From positions 1 to 5,115 of the forward strand of contig JAAZNS010000442.1 in the NCBI GenBank assembly GCA_012798185.1: DNA of 5,115 nt, in the 5' to 3' direction. Below, in pieces: positions 1-5,115 of the stretch (position 1 is the stretch's first letter; each line of letters starts with the position of its first letter). This DNA comes from Chloroflexota bacterium (lineage in GTDB: Bacteria; Chloroflexota; Anaerolineae; Anaerolineales; UBA4823). A program made the translations under genes and the position numbers. The notes under the pieces are model-generated. The model was not told the origin of the DNA. It ran no database searches and saw only the letters and a list, made by a program, of their open reading frames with translations.

Positions 1-1067
1 AAACATATTCTAAGTATTACGATATTTCTTACCCCGGCAGTGAACGCACCAGCGGCAGACCAATGCGGATTTCCCCGGCATATTACCGACTGCGCGATCT
101 GGAAGCTGAATTTGGTGAAAAAACCGGCTGGGAACGCCCCAATTGGTTTAAACCCCATGCAGAACTGGCGTTCCATGGTCATGAACCAAGAGGCTGGGCG
201 CACCGAACATGGTCTCGCGCTATTGGTTATGAGCACCTCAAAACACGCGAAAATGCCGGCTTGTTTGATGAATCATCCTTCAACAAGATCGAAGTGCGCG
301 GTCCGGGGGCAACCAAGTTCCTGCAATACCTTTGTGCGAATGATATCGATAAACCTGTCGGTACGGTGGTTTACACCCAAATGCTCAATAAACGCGGCGG
401 TATTGAGTGCGACTTTACCGTTTCCCGCCTCGAAACAGACCGTTATTTAATCATCACCGGCACTGCGTTTGGCGTCCATGATACCTCCTGGCTGCGCTTG
501 AATATGCCGGATGATGGTTCTGTTTGGTTGGAAGATGTTACTTCGAAATACGCCTGCCTTGGTTTATGGGGACCAAAAGCGCGCATAATCCTGCAAAAAG
601 TTACCAAGGATGATGTGTCCAACGCCGGTTTCCCCTATATGACGTTGAAAAATATCTGCGTTGGCGATGTACCTTGCCTGACCATGCGCGTAACTTACGT
701 TGGCGAGTTGGGTTGGGAATTCTATTGCCCATCGGAATACGGCGCAAAATTATGGGATACGCTCTGGGAAGCCGGAAGACCAGAAGGTATGGTTCCTGCA
801 GGTTACAAAGCCATCGATACATTACGCCTAGAGAAAGGCTACCGCTATTGGAGCAGTGAAACTACCCCAGATTACACACCCTATGAAGCCGGTTTGGGGT
901 TTGCCGTAAAGCTGGATAAAGGCGATTTCATTGGCAAAGATGTTCTAGTCAAGCAGAAAAAAGAAGGGTTAAAGCAAAAACTGGCTTGCCTGGTTTTGGA
1001 TGACCCCCGCTATGTTGTTTTAGGAAAAGAACCCATCTGGGCAGATGGCGATAAGATCATCAGTTAG
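1..1067 (+). CDS. Dimethylglycine/sarcosine dehydrogenase-type flavoenzyme, C-terminal part, cut short by in-frame TAG
   Basis: The reading frame is open from the left edge (first full codon at 3), so the start and the N-terminal FAD-binding domain lie outside the window. The Met codon at 63 is internal, because homologous sequence (YPGSERTSGRP) precedes it. The visible part begins with the FAO_M linker motif SGRPMRISPAYYRLRD...GWERPNWF (about 48-150). It continues into an aminomethyltransferase (GCV_T) folate domain (about 222-900) with GLFDESS, NKRGGIECDFTV (Asp codon 411-413, probably the folate-contacting acid), TYVGELGWEFY, and DTLRLEKGYRYW followed by YTPYEAGLGFAVK. The C-terminal barrel starts near 930. 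Known members oxidise N-methyl groups of dimethylglycine or sarcosine, pass the C1 unit to tetrahydrofolate and donate electrons to ETF. The etfB and etfA genes immediately downstream fit that role. The substrate cannot be read from this fragment. The frame ends at TAG 1065-1067, before the family's usual C-terminus, so the gene is probably a pseudogene, recently broken or carrying a sequence error. Confidence 0.9.
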   Translation, partial: TYSKYYDISYPGSERTSGRPMRISPAYYRLRDLEAEFGEKTGWERPNWFKPHAELAFHGHEPRGWAHRTWSRAIGYEHLKTRENAGLFDESSFNKIEVRGPGATKFLQYLCANDIDKPVGTVVYTQMLNKRGGIECDFTVSRLETDRYLIITGTAFGVHDTSWLRLNMPDDGSVWLEDVTSKYACLGLWGPKARIILQKVTKDDVSNAGFPYMTLKNICVGDVPCLTMRVTYVGELGWEFYCPSEYGAKLWDTLWEAGRPEGMVPAGYKAIDTLRLEKGYRYWSSETTPDYTPYEAGLGFAVKLDKGDFIGKDVLVKQKKEGLKQKLACLVLDDPRYVVLGKEPIWADGDKIIS

Positions 1068-1244
1068 GTAGCATCAGGCGGATTTGGTTATTCGGTTGCC
1101 AAGAGCATTGCTTATGCTTACCTTCCCATTGAATACACCAAAATTGGCACCAGGTTAGAGGTTGAACTCTTCGGCGAACGGATGGGCGCTGAAGTGGTGA
1201 AAGAACCCTTGTGGGATCCAAAGGGTGAACGGGTAAAAGCTTAG
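1068..1244 (+). pseudogene. Detached C-terminal tail of the dehydrogenase (GCV_T C-terminal barrel), in frame after TAG
   Basis: In the same frame as the upstream gene, 58 sense codons follow the TAG and end at TAG 1242-1244. The translation begins VASGGFGYSVAKSIAYAYLP, continues with a GTRLEVELFGE segment, and ends PLWDPKGERVKA. This is the conserved ending of dimethylglycine-dehydrogenase/GCV_T_C proteins, where the usual pattern is GRVTSGGYGYSVGKSIAYxYLP...PLYDPxGxR. The frame is unbroken on both sides, so the lesion is a substitution creating a stop and not a frameshift. I see no start codon with a ribosome binding site that would let this piece be translated alone. With the upstream part it would form one protein ending 24 nt before etfB. 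The lost residue was probably Arg or Tyr by family pattern, each one base change from TAG (AGG, TAC or TAT), but this cannot be settled here. Confidence 0.85.
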
Positions 1245-1258
1245 GATTAATCGAAAGC

Positions 1259-1264
1259 GAGGTG
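1259..1264 (+). promoter_or_regulatory. Ribosome binding site of etfB (GAGGTG), supports TTG start
   Basis: GAGGTG lies 4 nt upstream of the TTG at 1269. No ATG or GTG in this frame gives the family N-terminus, and translation from the TTG gives MNVVACVKQTPD, matching the usual EtfB opening (MNIVVCVKQVPD type). This site decides the start. Confidence 0.75.
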
Positions 1265-1268
1265 TAAG

Positions 1269-2063
1269 TTGAATGTTGTTGCATGTGTAAAACAAACACC
1301 CGATTCAGCGGCAAAACTCCAGGTTGAAAACAAGCACGTCACCTGGGGTGATGCCCCATTGATTGTCAATCCATGGGATGAATATGCGGTGGAAGAATCC
1401 TTGCTGCTAAAGGAAAAATTTGGCGGCAAAGCTGTGGCAATCAGTATGGGACCTGAAACTGCTGTTGAAGCGCTAAAAACCTGCCTGGCAGTTGGATGTG
1501 ATGAAACATACCTGGTATCCGACCCTGTTTTGAAAGGTTCTGATGTTTCCTCAACGGCTTATGCCCTGGCAAAAGCAATTGGTAAAGTTGGCGAGGTAGA
1601 CCTTGCATTATTTGGCCGCCAAGCCATTGATGGAGACTCCGGCCTTACCGCTGCGCAGGTGGCGCGTTATTTAGGGTGGACTTTGCTCACTTATGTCATA
1701 AAAATCGTCGAGATAGACCCCGCTGCTAAAACCATCAAAGTCGAACGGATGATGGAAGAAGGCCGTCAGGTTTGCACTGCCAAGCTCCCGGCAGTAGTCA
1801 GTGTGGTTAAAGGCATTAATGAGCCGCGTTATCCCTCCTTTATGGGTATTCGCAAAGCTGCCAAAGCAACCATCCCCGTTTGGAAAGCTGCCGACCTAGG
1901 CTTGGATACTGCGAAGATAGGTGCAGCAGCAGCCGCAGTTGCCTGGGTCGATATTTACCCAATGCCAGTCAAAGAAACCAAAGTTGAGATGATCCAGGGC
2001 AGCAGCCCAGCAGAGATCGCTGCAAATTTGGTGGATAAGATTATGGCAGAGAAGGTAATATAG
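1269..2063 (+). CDS. etfB: Electron transfer flavoprotein subunit beta
   Basis: A 264-residue protein of normal EtfB length. It forms the adenine-nucleotide-binding half of the ETF heterodimer, which accepts electrons from flavin dehydrogenases in the cytoplasm and passes them on. Recognisable segments are the N-terminal strand MNVVACVKQTPD (1-12), NPWDEYAVEE (34-43), the nucleotide-binding loop GRQAIDGDSGLTAAQVARYLG (116-136) and the EtfB signature INEPRYPSFMGIRKAAK (183-199), which forms the loop that docks on partner dehydrogenases. The GRQAIDGD loop resembles anaerobe-type ETFs more than mitochondrial GKQAIDDD, but whether this ETF bifurcates electrons cannot be decided from motifs seen here. 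The start is TTG, 24 nt after the dehydrogenase remnant, and the gene is followed at once by etfA, whose Shine-Dalgarno overlaps the etfB stop, so the two are surely co-transcribed. No separate promoter is visible in front of it. Confidence 0.97.
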   Translation: MNVVACVKQTPDSAAKLQVENKHVTWGDAPLIVNPWDEYAVEESLLLKEKFGGKAVAISMGPETAVEALKTCLAVGCDETYLVSDPVLKGSDVSSTAYALAKAIGKVGEVDLALFGRQAIDGDSGLTAAQVARYLGWTLLTYVIKIVEIDPAAKTIKVERMMEEGRQVCTAKLPAVVSVVKGINEPRYPSFMGIRKAAKATIPVWKAADLGLDTAKIGAAAAAVAWVDIYPMPVKETKVEMIQGSSPAEIAANLVDKIMAEKVI

Positions 2064-2069
2064 GAGGTG
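2062..2069 (+). promoter_or_regulatory. Ribosome binding site of etfA (AGGAGGTG) overlapping the etfB stop
   Basis: AGGAGGTG begins inside the etfB TAG stop (2061-2063) and sits 4 nt before the etfA ATG. This arrangement favours translational coupling, which would help keep the two ETF subunits in equal amounts. Confidence 0.85.
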
Positions 2070-2073
2070 CGCC

Positions 2074-3060
2074 ATGGCAAATAAAGTATGGGTATATATC
2101 GATCAGTTCAAAGGCACACCAAATCCAGCTTCCTGGGAAGCCTTGGGGTTTGCTAAAACGATCGCCGCTCCCATGGGCAGCGGTGTGACCGCGGTTGTTA
2201 TGGGTTCAGGTGTAGACGCTGTGGTGCAAAAGGCATTTACCTTCGGAGCAGATAGTGTGATGGTCTGTGATGATGTGACCCTGGCAGATTACCGCGTGGA
2301 ACCTTATGCAGCAGTATTGGTAAAAATTGCCTCGGAAGGAAAGCCCGAAGTTATTTTTGGCGCAACCAGCACTCGCGGCAGAGATATTTTCTCTGCAGCA
2401 GCGGCGGATTTGACTACCGGCGTGATCCCCGATGCAACTGAAGTGGTCAGTAAAGACGGTGCTTTGGTAGTTACCCGTCCGGTCTATGCTGGAAAACTGC
2501 TTAGCACGGTGGTTTGCAAAGAACGCCGCCCGCAAATGATCTTGCTGCGTCCGCGCGCTTTTCCAGCGCCGGTTGAAACTGCCGGTAAGAGCGGCGAGGT
2601 AGTAAAAGTTGCCCCAGTGCTTGATGAGAGCAATATTGTCACTAAAGTTACCGAATACATTGTAGAAGAGGGGCAGGTTAGTGTGGATAGCGCCGCGGTC
2701 ATTGTTTCTGGCGGTCGGGGCGTTAATGGTCCAGAGGGCTTTGAACCAATCAGAAACCTGGCGAAAGTTTTGAATGGCGCAGTGGGAGCCAGCCGCGCGG
2801 CAGTGGATGCCGGATGGATACCTTATGTCCACCAGGTCGGGCAAACTGGAAAAGTCGTCTCGCCCGATCTATATATTGCAGCTGGAATTTCCGGCGCAGT
2901 TCAGCACCAGGCAGGGATGCGGACAGCCAAGGTGATTGTAGCAATCAATAAAGATGTTGAAGCGCCGATTTTTAATCTGGCGAAGTATGGCGTAGTTGGT
3001 GATCTTTTCCAGATTGTTCCGGCATTGATAGAAGAATTTAAAAAAAGGTTAGGAAAATAG
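2074..3060 (+). CDS. etfA: Electron transfer flavoprotein subunit alpha
   Basis: A 328-residue EtfA of typical length. It carries the redox-active FAD of the ETF heterodimer. The N-terminal domain (about 1-190) has the expected VWVYIDQFKG opening and GATSTRGRDIFSAAAADLTTG (96-116). The C-terminal FAD domain (about 205-328) shows VSGGRGV (211-217), the ASR motif ending at Arg241, GQTGKVVSPDLYIAAGISGA (256-275) followed by VQHQAGM, and VIVAINKD (287-294) with EAPIF. These include the residues that hold the flavin in characterised ETFs: the GQTG Thr, the Ser of GISG, the His of QH and the Asn-Lys-Asp. There is no N-terminal ferredoxin-like extension of the kind seen in some ETF alpha chains of anaerobes. 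It is the last gene of the operon; a terminator begins 9 nt after the stop. The likely electron donor is the adjacent dimethylglycine-dehydrogenase-type enzyme, if that enzyme is still functional. Confidence 0.97.
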   Translation: MANKVWVYIDQFKGTPNPASWEALGFAKTIAAPMGSGVTAVVMGSGVDAVVQKAFTFGADSVMVCDDVTLADYRVEPYAAVLVKIASEGKPEVIFGATSTRGRDIFSAAAADLTTGVIPDATEVVSKDGALVVTRPVYAGKLLSTVVCKERRPQMILLRPRAFPAPVETAGKSGEVVKVAPVLDESNIVTKVTEYIVEEGQVSVDSAAVIVSGGRGVNGPEGFEPIRNLAKVLNGAVGASRAAVDAGWIPYVHQVGQTGKVVSPDLYIAAGISGAVQHQAGMRTAKVIVAINKDVEAPIFNLAKYGVVGDLFQIVPALIEEFKKRLGK

Positions 3061-3069
3061 CTGCTCGAT

Positions 3070-3109
3070 AAGGGTATTGGAGAAATAAAACAGCTCCAAT
3101 ACCCTTTTT
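3070..3109 (+). terminator. Rho-independent terminator of the etfBA operon
   Basis: A perfect 13-bp stem pairs AAGGGTATTGGAG (3070-3082) with CTCCAATACCCTT (3094-3106) around an 11-nt loop, and a run of five T (3105-3109) lies at the end of the stem. It starts 9 nt after the etfA stop. It separates the ETF operon from the gntR unit. Confidence 0.93.
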
Positions 3110-3117
3110 ATATTGAT

Positions 3118-3133
3118 TGTGATAAAATTCACT
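3118..3133. promoter_or_regulatory. Possible Crp/Fnr-family site (TGTGA-N6-TCACT)
   Basis: TGTGATAAAATTCACT matches the E. coli Crp consensus TGTGA-N6-TCACA at 9 of 10 fixed bases and contains a perfect GTGA-N6-TCAC palindrome. It lies 11 bp upstream of the -35 box, centred about 55 bp before the predicted start site. That is not one of the usual class I or class II activation distances, so activation is uncertain. The match is visible; the function is inference. Confidence 0.35.
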
Positions 3134-3144
3134 GACAAACGGCA

Positions 3145-3173
3145 TTGACAATAATCGCATTCTATTATAGAAT
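3145..3173 (+). promoter_or_regulatory. Sigma70-type promoter of gntR (TTGACA-17-TAGAAT)
   Basis: A perfect -35 box TTGACA (3145-3150) is separated by exactly 17 bp from TAGAAT (3168-3173), which matches five of six -10 consensus bases. Transcription would begin near 3180, giving a leader of about 50 nt before the ATG. The last two bases of the -10 box and the predicted start site fall inside the operator array that follows, which implies repression. Confidence 0.8.
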
Positions 3174-3209
3174 CTAGACGTCTATACGTTTTTGTCTACA
3201 CGTCTAGAT
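3172..3209. promoter_or_regulatory. Double GntR-type operator array over the gntR promoter
   Basis: Two 16-bp units, ATCTAGACGTCTATAC (3172-3187) and GTCTACACGTCTAGAT (3194-3209), flank a GTTTTT spacer and are reverse complements at 14 of 16 positions. Each holds a 14-bp near-palindrome of consensus TCTAGACGTCTAGA (3173-3186 and 3195-3208) with one mismatched pair, centred 22 bp apart, about two helical turns. Read another way, each unit is two contiguous 8-mers of GTCTAGAC type, the core known for HutC-subfamily sites such as DasR and NagR operators. The array overlaps the -10 box and start site of the gene for a HutC-type regulator, so autorepression is the simplest reading. No other copy is visible in the window. 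Confidence 0.8.
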
Positions 3210-3220
3210 TATTTTTTGCC

Positions 3221-3225
3221 TGGAG
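3221..3225 (+). promoter_or_regulatory. Short ribosome binding site of gntR (TGGAG)
   Basis: TGGAG lies 5 nt before the ATG at 3231. An in-frame TGA (3228-3230) directly abuts the ATG, so no upstream start is possible. A second ATG at 3227 is out of frame. The site is weaker than that of the downstream gene, as is common for regulator genes. Confidence 0.6.
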
Positions 3226-3230
3226 CATGA

Positions 3231-3968
3231 ATGACGTCTTTTACAAAAGCAGAAGGCATTCCTTTGTACGTGAAGATTCGTGAGAATCTGCGCGAAGAAA
3301 TTAAGCTTGGGGAATATAAACAAGGCGAAAAACTTCCCTCCGAAGATGAATTGGCAATTAAATATGGCGTTTCCCGAATGACGGTACGTCAGGGAATTAT
3401 GGATTTAATCGATGAGGGCTTGGTATACCGCAGGCATGGCGTGGGAACTTTCGTGGCGTTTCCCCACCTGGAACGTGATCATAGCCGGCTGACGAATTTT
3501 TTCGAAAGCGCATTAAAAGAAGGTATCAAAGTAAGCGCTCAGATTCTCACCATGGAAGTGATACCCGCAAAACAAAAAATTGCCGCGGAGCTGCATATCG
3601 AAGAGGGCGATTCGGTTATCCACATCAAGACATTGCGTTATACCGATGATGTTCCCGTGACGGTTCACGATGCTTTCATTCCCCATAAATTATTTGCATC
3701 GATACTCACCCGCGATCTAAAAACTCTAGAGAACCAGCATTTGTGGACAATTCTCGAATCTTACGGGTATCGCTTGAAACGTGCTGTTCAGCGGCTTGAA
3801 GCCCGTGAAGCGGGTGAAGAAATTGCCGAATTATTGAATATCGACACAAACGCACCTATTTTATATAAAGAAAGAACCGCTTATGCAGATGATGGCACTC
3901 CCGTCGAATTCATATTTTGTTATAACCGGGGAGATATGTACTCCCTTACGGTGACCCTCGAACGGTGA
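3231..3968 (+). CDS. GntR-family transcriptional regulator, HutC subfamily (UTRA effector domain)
   Basis: A 245-residue protein of the usual length for this subfamily. The N-terminal winged helix-turn-helix spans about 10-76: PLYVKIRENLREEI, GEKLPSEDELAIKYGVSRMTVRQ (32-54, the last part being the recognition helix) and the wing RRHGVGTFV (67-75). The UTRA effector domain (about 85-243) shows LTNFFESALKEGIKV, the middle motif VIHIKTLRYTDDVPVTVHDAFIP, and the closing ERTAYADDGTPVEF...YNRGDMYSLT. UTRA domains usually sense small metabolites, often sugar phosphates, histidine-pathway intermediates or similar. The ligand here cannot be named. The gene has its own promoter, with an operator array over the start site that fits this subfamily, so it is probably autoregulated. 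It ends in tandem TGA TGA stops (3966-3971). No clear terminator follows, so the transaldolase-like gene 172 bp downstream may be co-transcribed and hence under its control. Confidence 0.95.
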   Translation: MTSFTKAEGIPLYVKIRENLREEIKLGEYKQGEKLPSEDELAIKYGVSRMTVRQGIMDLIDEGLVYRRHGVGTFVAFPHLERDHSRLTNFFESALKEGIKVSAQILTMEVIPAKQKIAAELHIEEGDSVIHIKTLRYTDDVPVTVHDAFIPHKLFASILTRDLKTLENQHLWTILESYGYRLKRAVQRLEAREAGEEIAELLNIDTNAPILYKERTAYADDGTPVEFIFCYNRGDMYSLTVTLER

Positions 3969-4140
3969 TGAATGGATTACTGTTTTATTTTGAAATCTTT
4001 TTTCGAATGATAAAAAATTTAGTGGCTGCTCAGACTGTGACGGAGAAGCCCCAATTTAAAAGAATCTCGAATTTGGGAACTCACCCAAACTGGCTGAGCG
4101 ATACAAAAATATTTATGTTCCTTATCAAGGAGGCTTTACA
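3969..4140 (+). other. Intergenic spacer/possible structured leader between gntR and the transaldolase-like gene
   Basis: The 172 nt hold no gene. Visible elements are an AT-rich stretch (3981-4020) without a convincing promoter or terminator; a perfect hairpin TTTGGG (4072-4077)/CCCAAA (4084-4089) with a 6-nt loop; an outer inverted pair GCTCAG (4028-4033)/CTGAGC (4094-4099) that would enclose it; and an upstream CCCAATTT (4050-4057 region) that could pair with AATTTGGG (about 4070-4077) with one mismatch, competing with the hairpin. I recognise no known riboswitch class. TTGAAA at 3990 has no good -10 partner at 16-18 bp. No copy of the TCTAGACGTCTAGA operator is present here. Confidence 0.4.
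4127..4133 (+). promoter_or_regulatory. Strong ribosome binding site of the transaldolase-like gene (AAGGAGG)
   Basis: AAGGAGG sits 7 nt before the ATG at 4141, an optimal Shine-Dalgarno that fixes the start and predicts efficient translation. Confidence 0.9.
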
Positions 4141-5115
4141 ATGAATGAAAGTGTACTCGATCGTCTGGTGAAGGTAGATCCAGATCTGGAAATATGGTGG
4201 GATTCGTCCCCGCTGGTTTTTAACCCCTGGGTGAAGAAAATGGTAGATGCTGCACCAGCAGCAAAGAAAGCCATTTTAGAAGAACAGCTTAATCGAATAT
4301 ATGTTGCTGATGATCCGGCGAAAAGCATGATCCGCGGTTGTACAACCAATCCGCCACTTTCTTTGACTGCGGTGAAATCTGACCCGGAATTTTGGAATGG
4401 CTGGATTGACAATTTGATCAAAACCAACCCTGGACTGACCCAGCATGAATATTTTTGGTTGACTTACAAAGAAGTCATCCGCCGCGGCGCTGAAATGCTC
4501 ATGCCCATTTGGGAAGCATCTGAAGGGCGTTATGGTTACATTTCCGGTCAGCTGGATCCACGTTTACTGACTGAGACCGAAAAGATGATCGAAACCGCAA
4601 AGGAAATCCGCTCAATTGCTCCCAACCTGATGATTAAGGTTCCAGCCAGTACTCAGGGTGTTGAAGTTGTGAAGGTATTGAGTTCGCTGGCGATTCCGAC
4701 CAATGTGACTACATGCTTCACTCTGCCGCAAATTTGGGCGGTTGCCAATGCAGCTGCTGAAGGCTTGGCGATTGGTTTGAAAAATAAGGTCGATATGAGC
4801 AAATGGCGCGCTGTGATCACGATGATGATCGGTCGTTTGACTGAAAATCCTGTCCTCGATGAACAGGCTGCCCGCAGGGGTATCAAACTTTCCTGGACTG
4901 ATCATCACTGGATCGGCATCTACACCTTCCGTAAAGCCTATAGATTGCTTAAAGAAAACGGTTTACCCAGTAAAATGCTGGCTTGCTCAATGCGCGATGG
5001 TCCTCGGGTGGGTGGCGCGTTCCGTTTTTGGGATATCGAGAAAATCACTGGCGATATCGTTTACACCATGCCTCCATATGTTCTCGAACCATTGTTCCAG
5101 CTGAGCCCCGACCTT
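4141..5115 (+). CDS. Transaldolase-superfamily protein (Schiff-base aldolase), 3' end beyond window
   Basis: 325 codons are open to the right edge with no stop, already longer than E. coli TalB (317). Aligned by eye to TalB, it keeps the strand-1 Asp (D21 in WWDSSP; TalB D17), the Asn of TTNPP (N70; N35), the Schiff-base lysine in MIKVPAS (K166; K132), the N-x-T of TNVTTCF (N188/T190; N154/T156), and the phosphate-binding residues R232 (IGR; R181) and S283/R285 (CSMRD; S226/R228). It is therefore a probable class I (beta-alpha)8 enzyme acting on a phosphorylated sugar or related compound. Two active-site positions differ: the catalytic Glu96 of TalB is Gln137 (GYISGQLDPR), as Gln59 in fructose-6-phosphate aldolase, and Phe178 is Met229. 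About 30 extra residues lie between the first strand and TTN. It follows the GntR regulator and is probably in its regulon. Ordinary pentose-phosphate transaldolase is possible but not the best guess. Confidence 0.92.
   Translation, partial: MNESVLDRLVKVDPDLEIWWDSSPLVFNPWVKKMVDAAPAAKKAILEEQLNRIYVADDPAKSMIRGCTTNPPLSLTAVKSDPEFWNGWIDNLIKTNPGLTQHEYFWLTYKEVIRRGAEMLMPIWEASEGRYGYISGQLDPRLLTETEKMIETAKEIRSIAPNLMIKVPASTQGVEVVKVLSSLAIPTNVTTCFTLPQIWAVANAAAEGLAIGLKNKVDMSKWRAVITMMIGRLTENPVLDEQAARRGIKLSWTDHHWIGIYTFRKAYRLLKENGLPSKMLACSMRDGPRVGGAFRFWDIEKITGDIVYTMPPYVLEPLFQLSPDL

Noticed and set aside
40..450. 136-codon + strand frame overlapping the dehydrogenase
   Set aside because: It is out of frame with strongly conserved dehydrogenase sequence, and its product has no family resemblance.
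1065..1067. Pyrrolysine or general UAG recoding, suggested by the methyl-amine theme
   Set aside because: TAG also serves as the plain terminal stop of the dehydrogenase tail (1242), etfB (2061) and etfA (3058). Known pyrrolysine sites are in corrinoid methylamine methyltransferases, not in this flavoenzyme family, and no pyl genes are visible. A nonsense substitution or sequence error is simpler.
2206..2844. 212-codon open frame on the minus strand inside etfA
   Set aside because: It lies antisense to a confidently identified etfA, and its product is rich in Cys, His and Asn with no recognisable domain. It is a shadow of etfA codon usage.
3990..4016. Possible promoter TTGAAA...TAAAAA before the transaldolase-like gene
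   Set aside because: The spacer is only 15 bp and the -10 match is poor. AT-rich sequence gives such matches by chance.
3994..4019. AT-rich inverted repeat after gntR as a terminator (AAATCTTTTTT / AAAAAATTT)
   Set aside because: The stem would be almost pure A-T with a bulge, lacks a GC core and has no T-run after it, so it is not a credible intrinsic terminator.
4125..4427. 100-codon minus-strand frame opposite the start of the transaldolase-like gene
   Set aside because: It is antisense to a gene with an optimal Shine-Dalgarno and clear active-site motifs, has no ribosome binding site of note, and encodes no known domain.

Overview
This window looks like part of a chromosome from a mesophilic, probably anaerobic bacterium of moderate GC content. 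The style of the proteins would suit Chloroflexota (Anaerolineae), but that is a low-confidence inference with no marker gene behind it. All genes lie on the + strand, and there are no RNA genes, mobile elements or CRISPR arrays.

Region 1 (1-3060) is an electron-transfer operon. It opens with the C-terminal part of a dimethylglycine/sarcosine-dehydrogenase-type flavoenzyme, whose start lies beyond the left edge. That gene is interrupted by an in-frame TAG at 1065-1067, and 58 clearly homologous residues continue in the same frame to a second TAG at 1242-1244. etfB (TTG start, 1269) and etfA (2074) follow closely and encode both subunits of an electron transfer flavoprotein. The expected logic is that the dehydrogenase oxidises an N-methyl amine, its folate domain captures the C1 unit, and the electrons pass to the neighbouring ETF. 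A strong 13-bp terminator hairpin (3070-3109) closes the operon.

Region 2 (3110-3230) is a compact control region: a Crp-like palindrome, a near-consensus sigma70-type promoter (TTGACA, 17 bp, TAGAAT), and a symmetric array of TCTAGACGTCTAGA-like operators over the -10 box and predicted start site. It drives a GntR-family (HutC/UTRA) regulator (3231-3968), probably under autorepression.

Region 3 (3969-5115) has a 172-nt spacer with possible RNA hairpins, then a transaldolase-superfamily gene with a strong Shine-Dalgarno that runs off the right edge. Its Schiff-base lysine and phosphate-binding residues are kept. The position of the transaldolase catalytic Glu is Gln, as in fructose-6-phosphate aldolase, so its activity may be aldolase-like rather than transaldolase.

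The points most worth checking are the interrupted dehydrogenase, the double operator array and the altered active site of the transaldolase-like enzyme.
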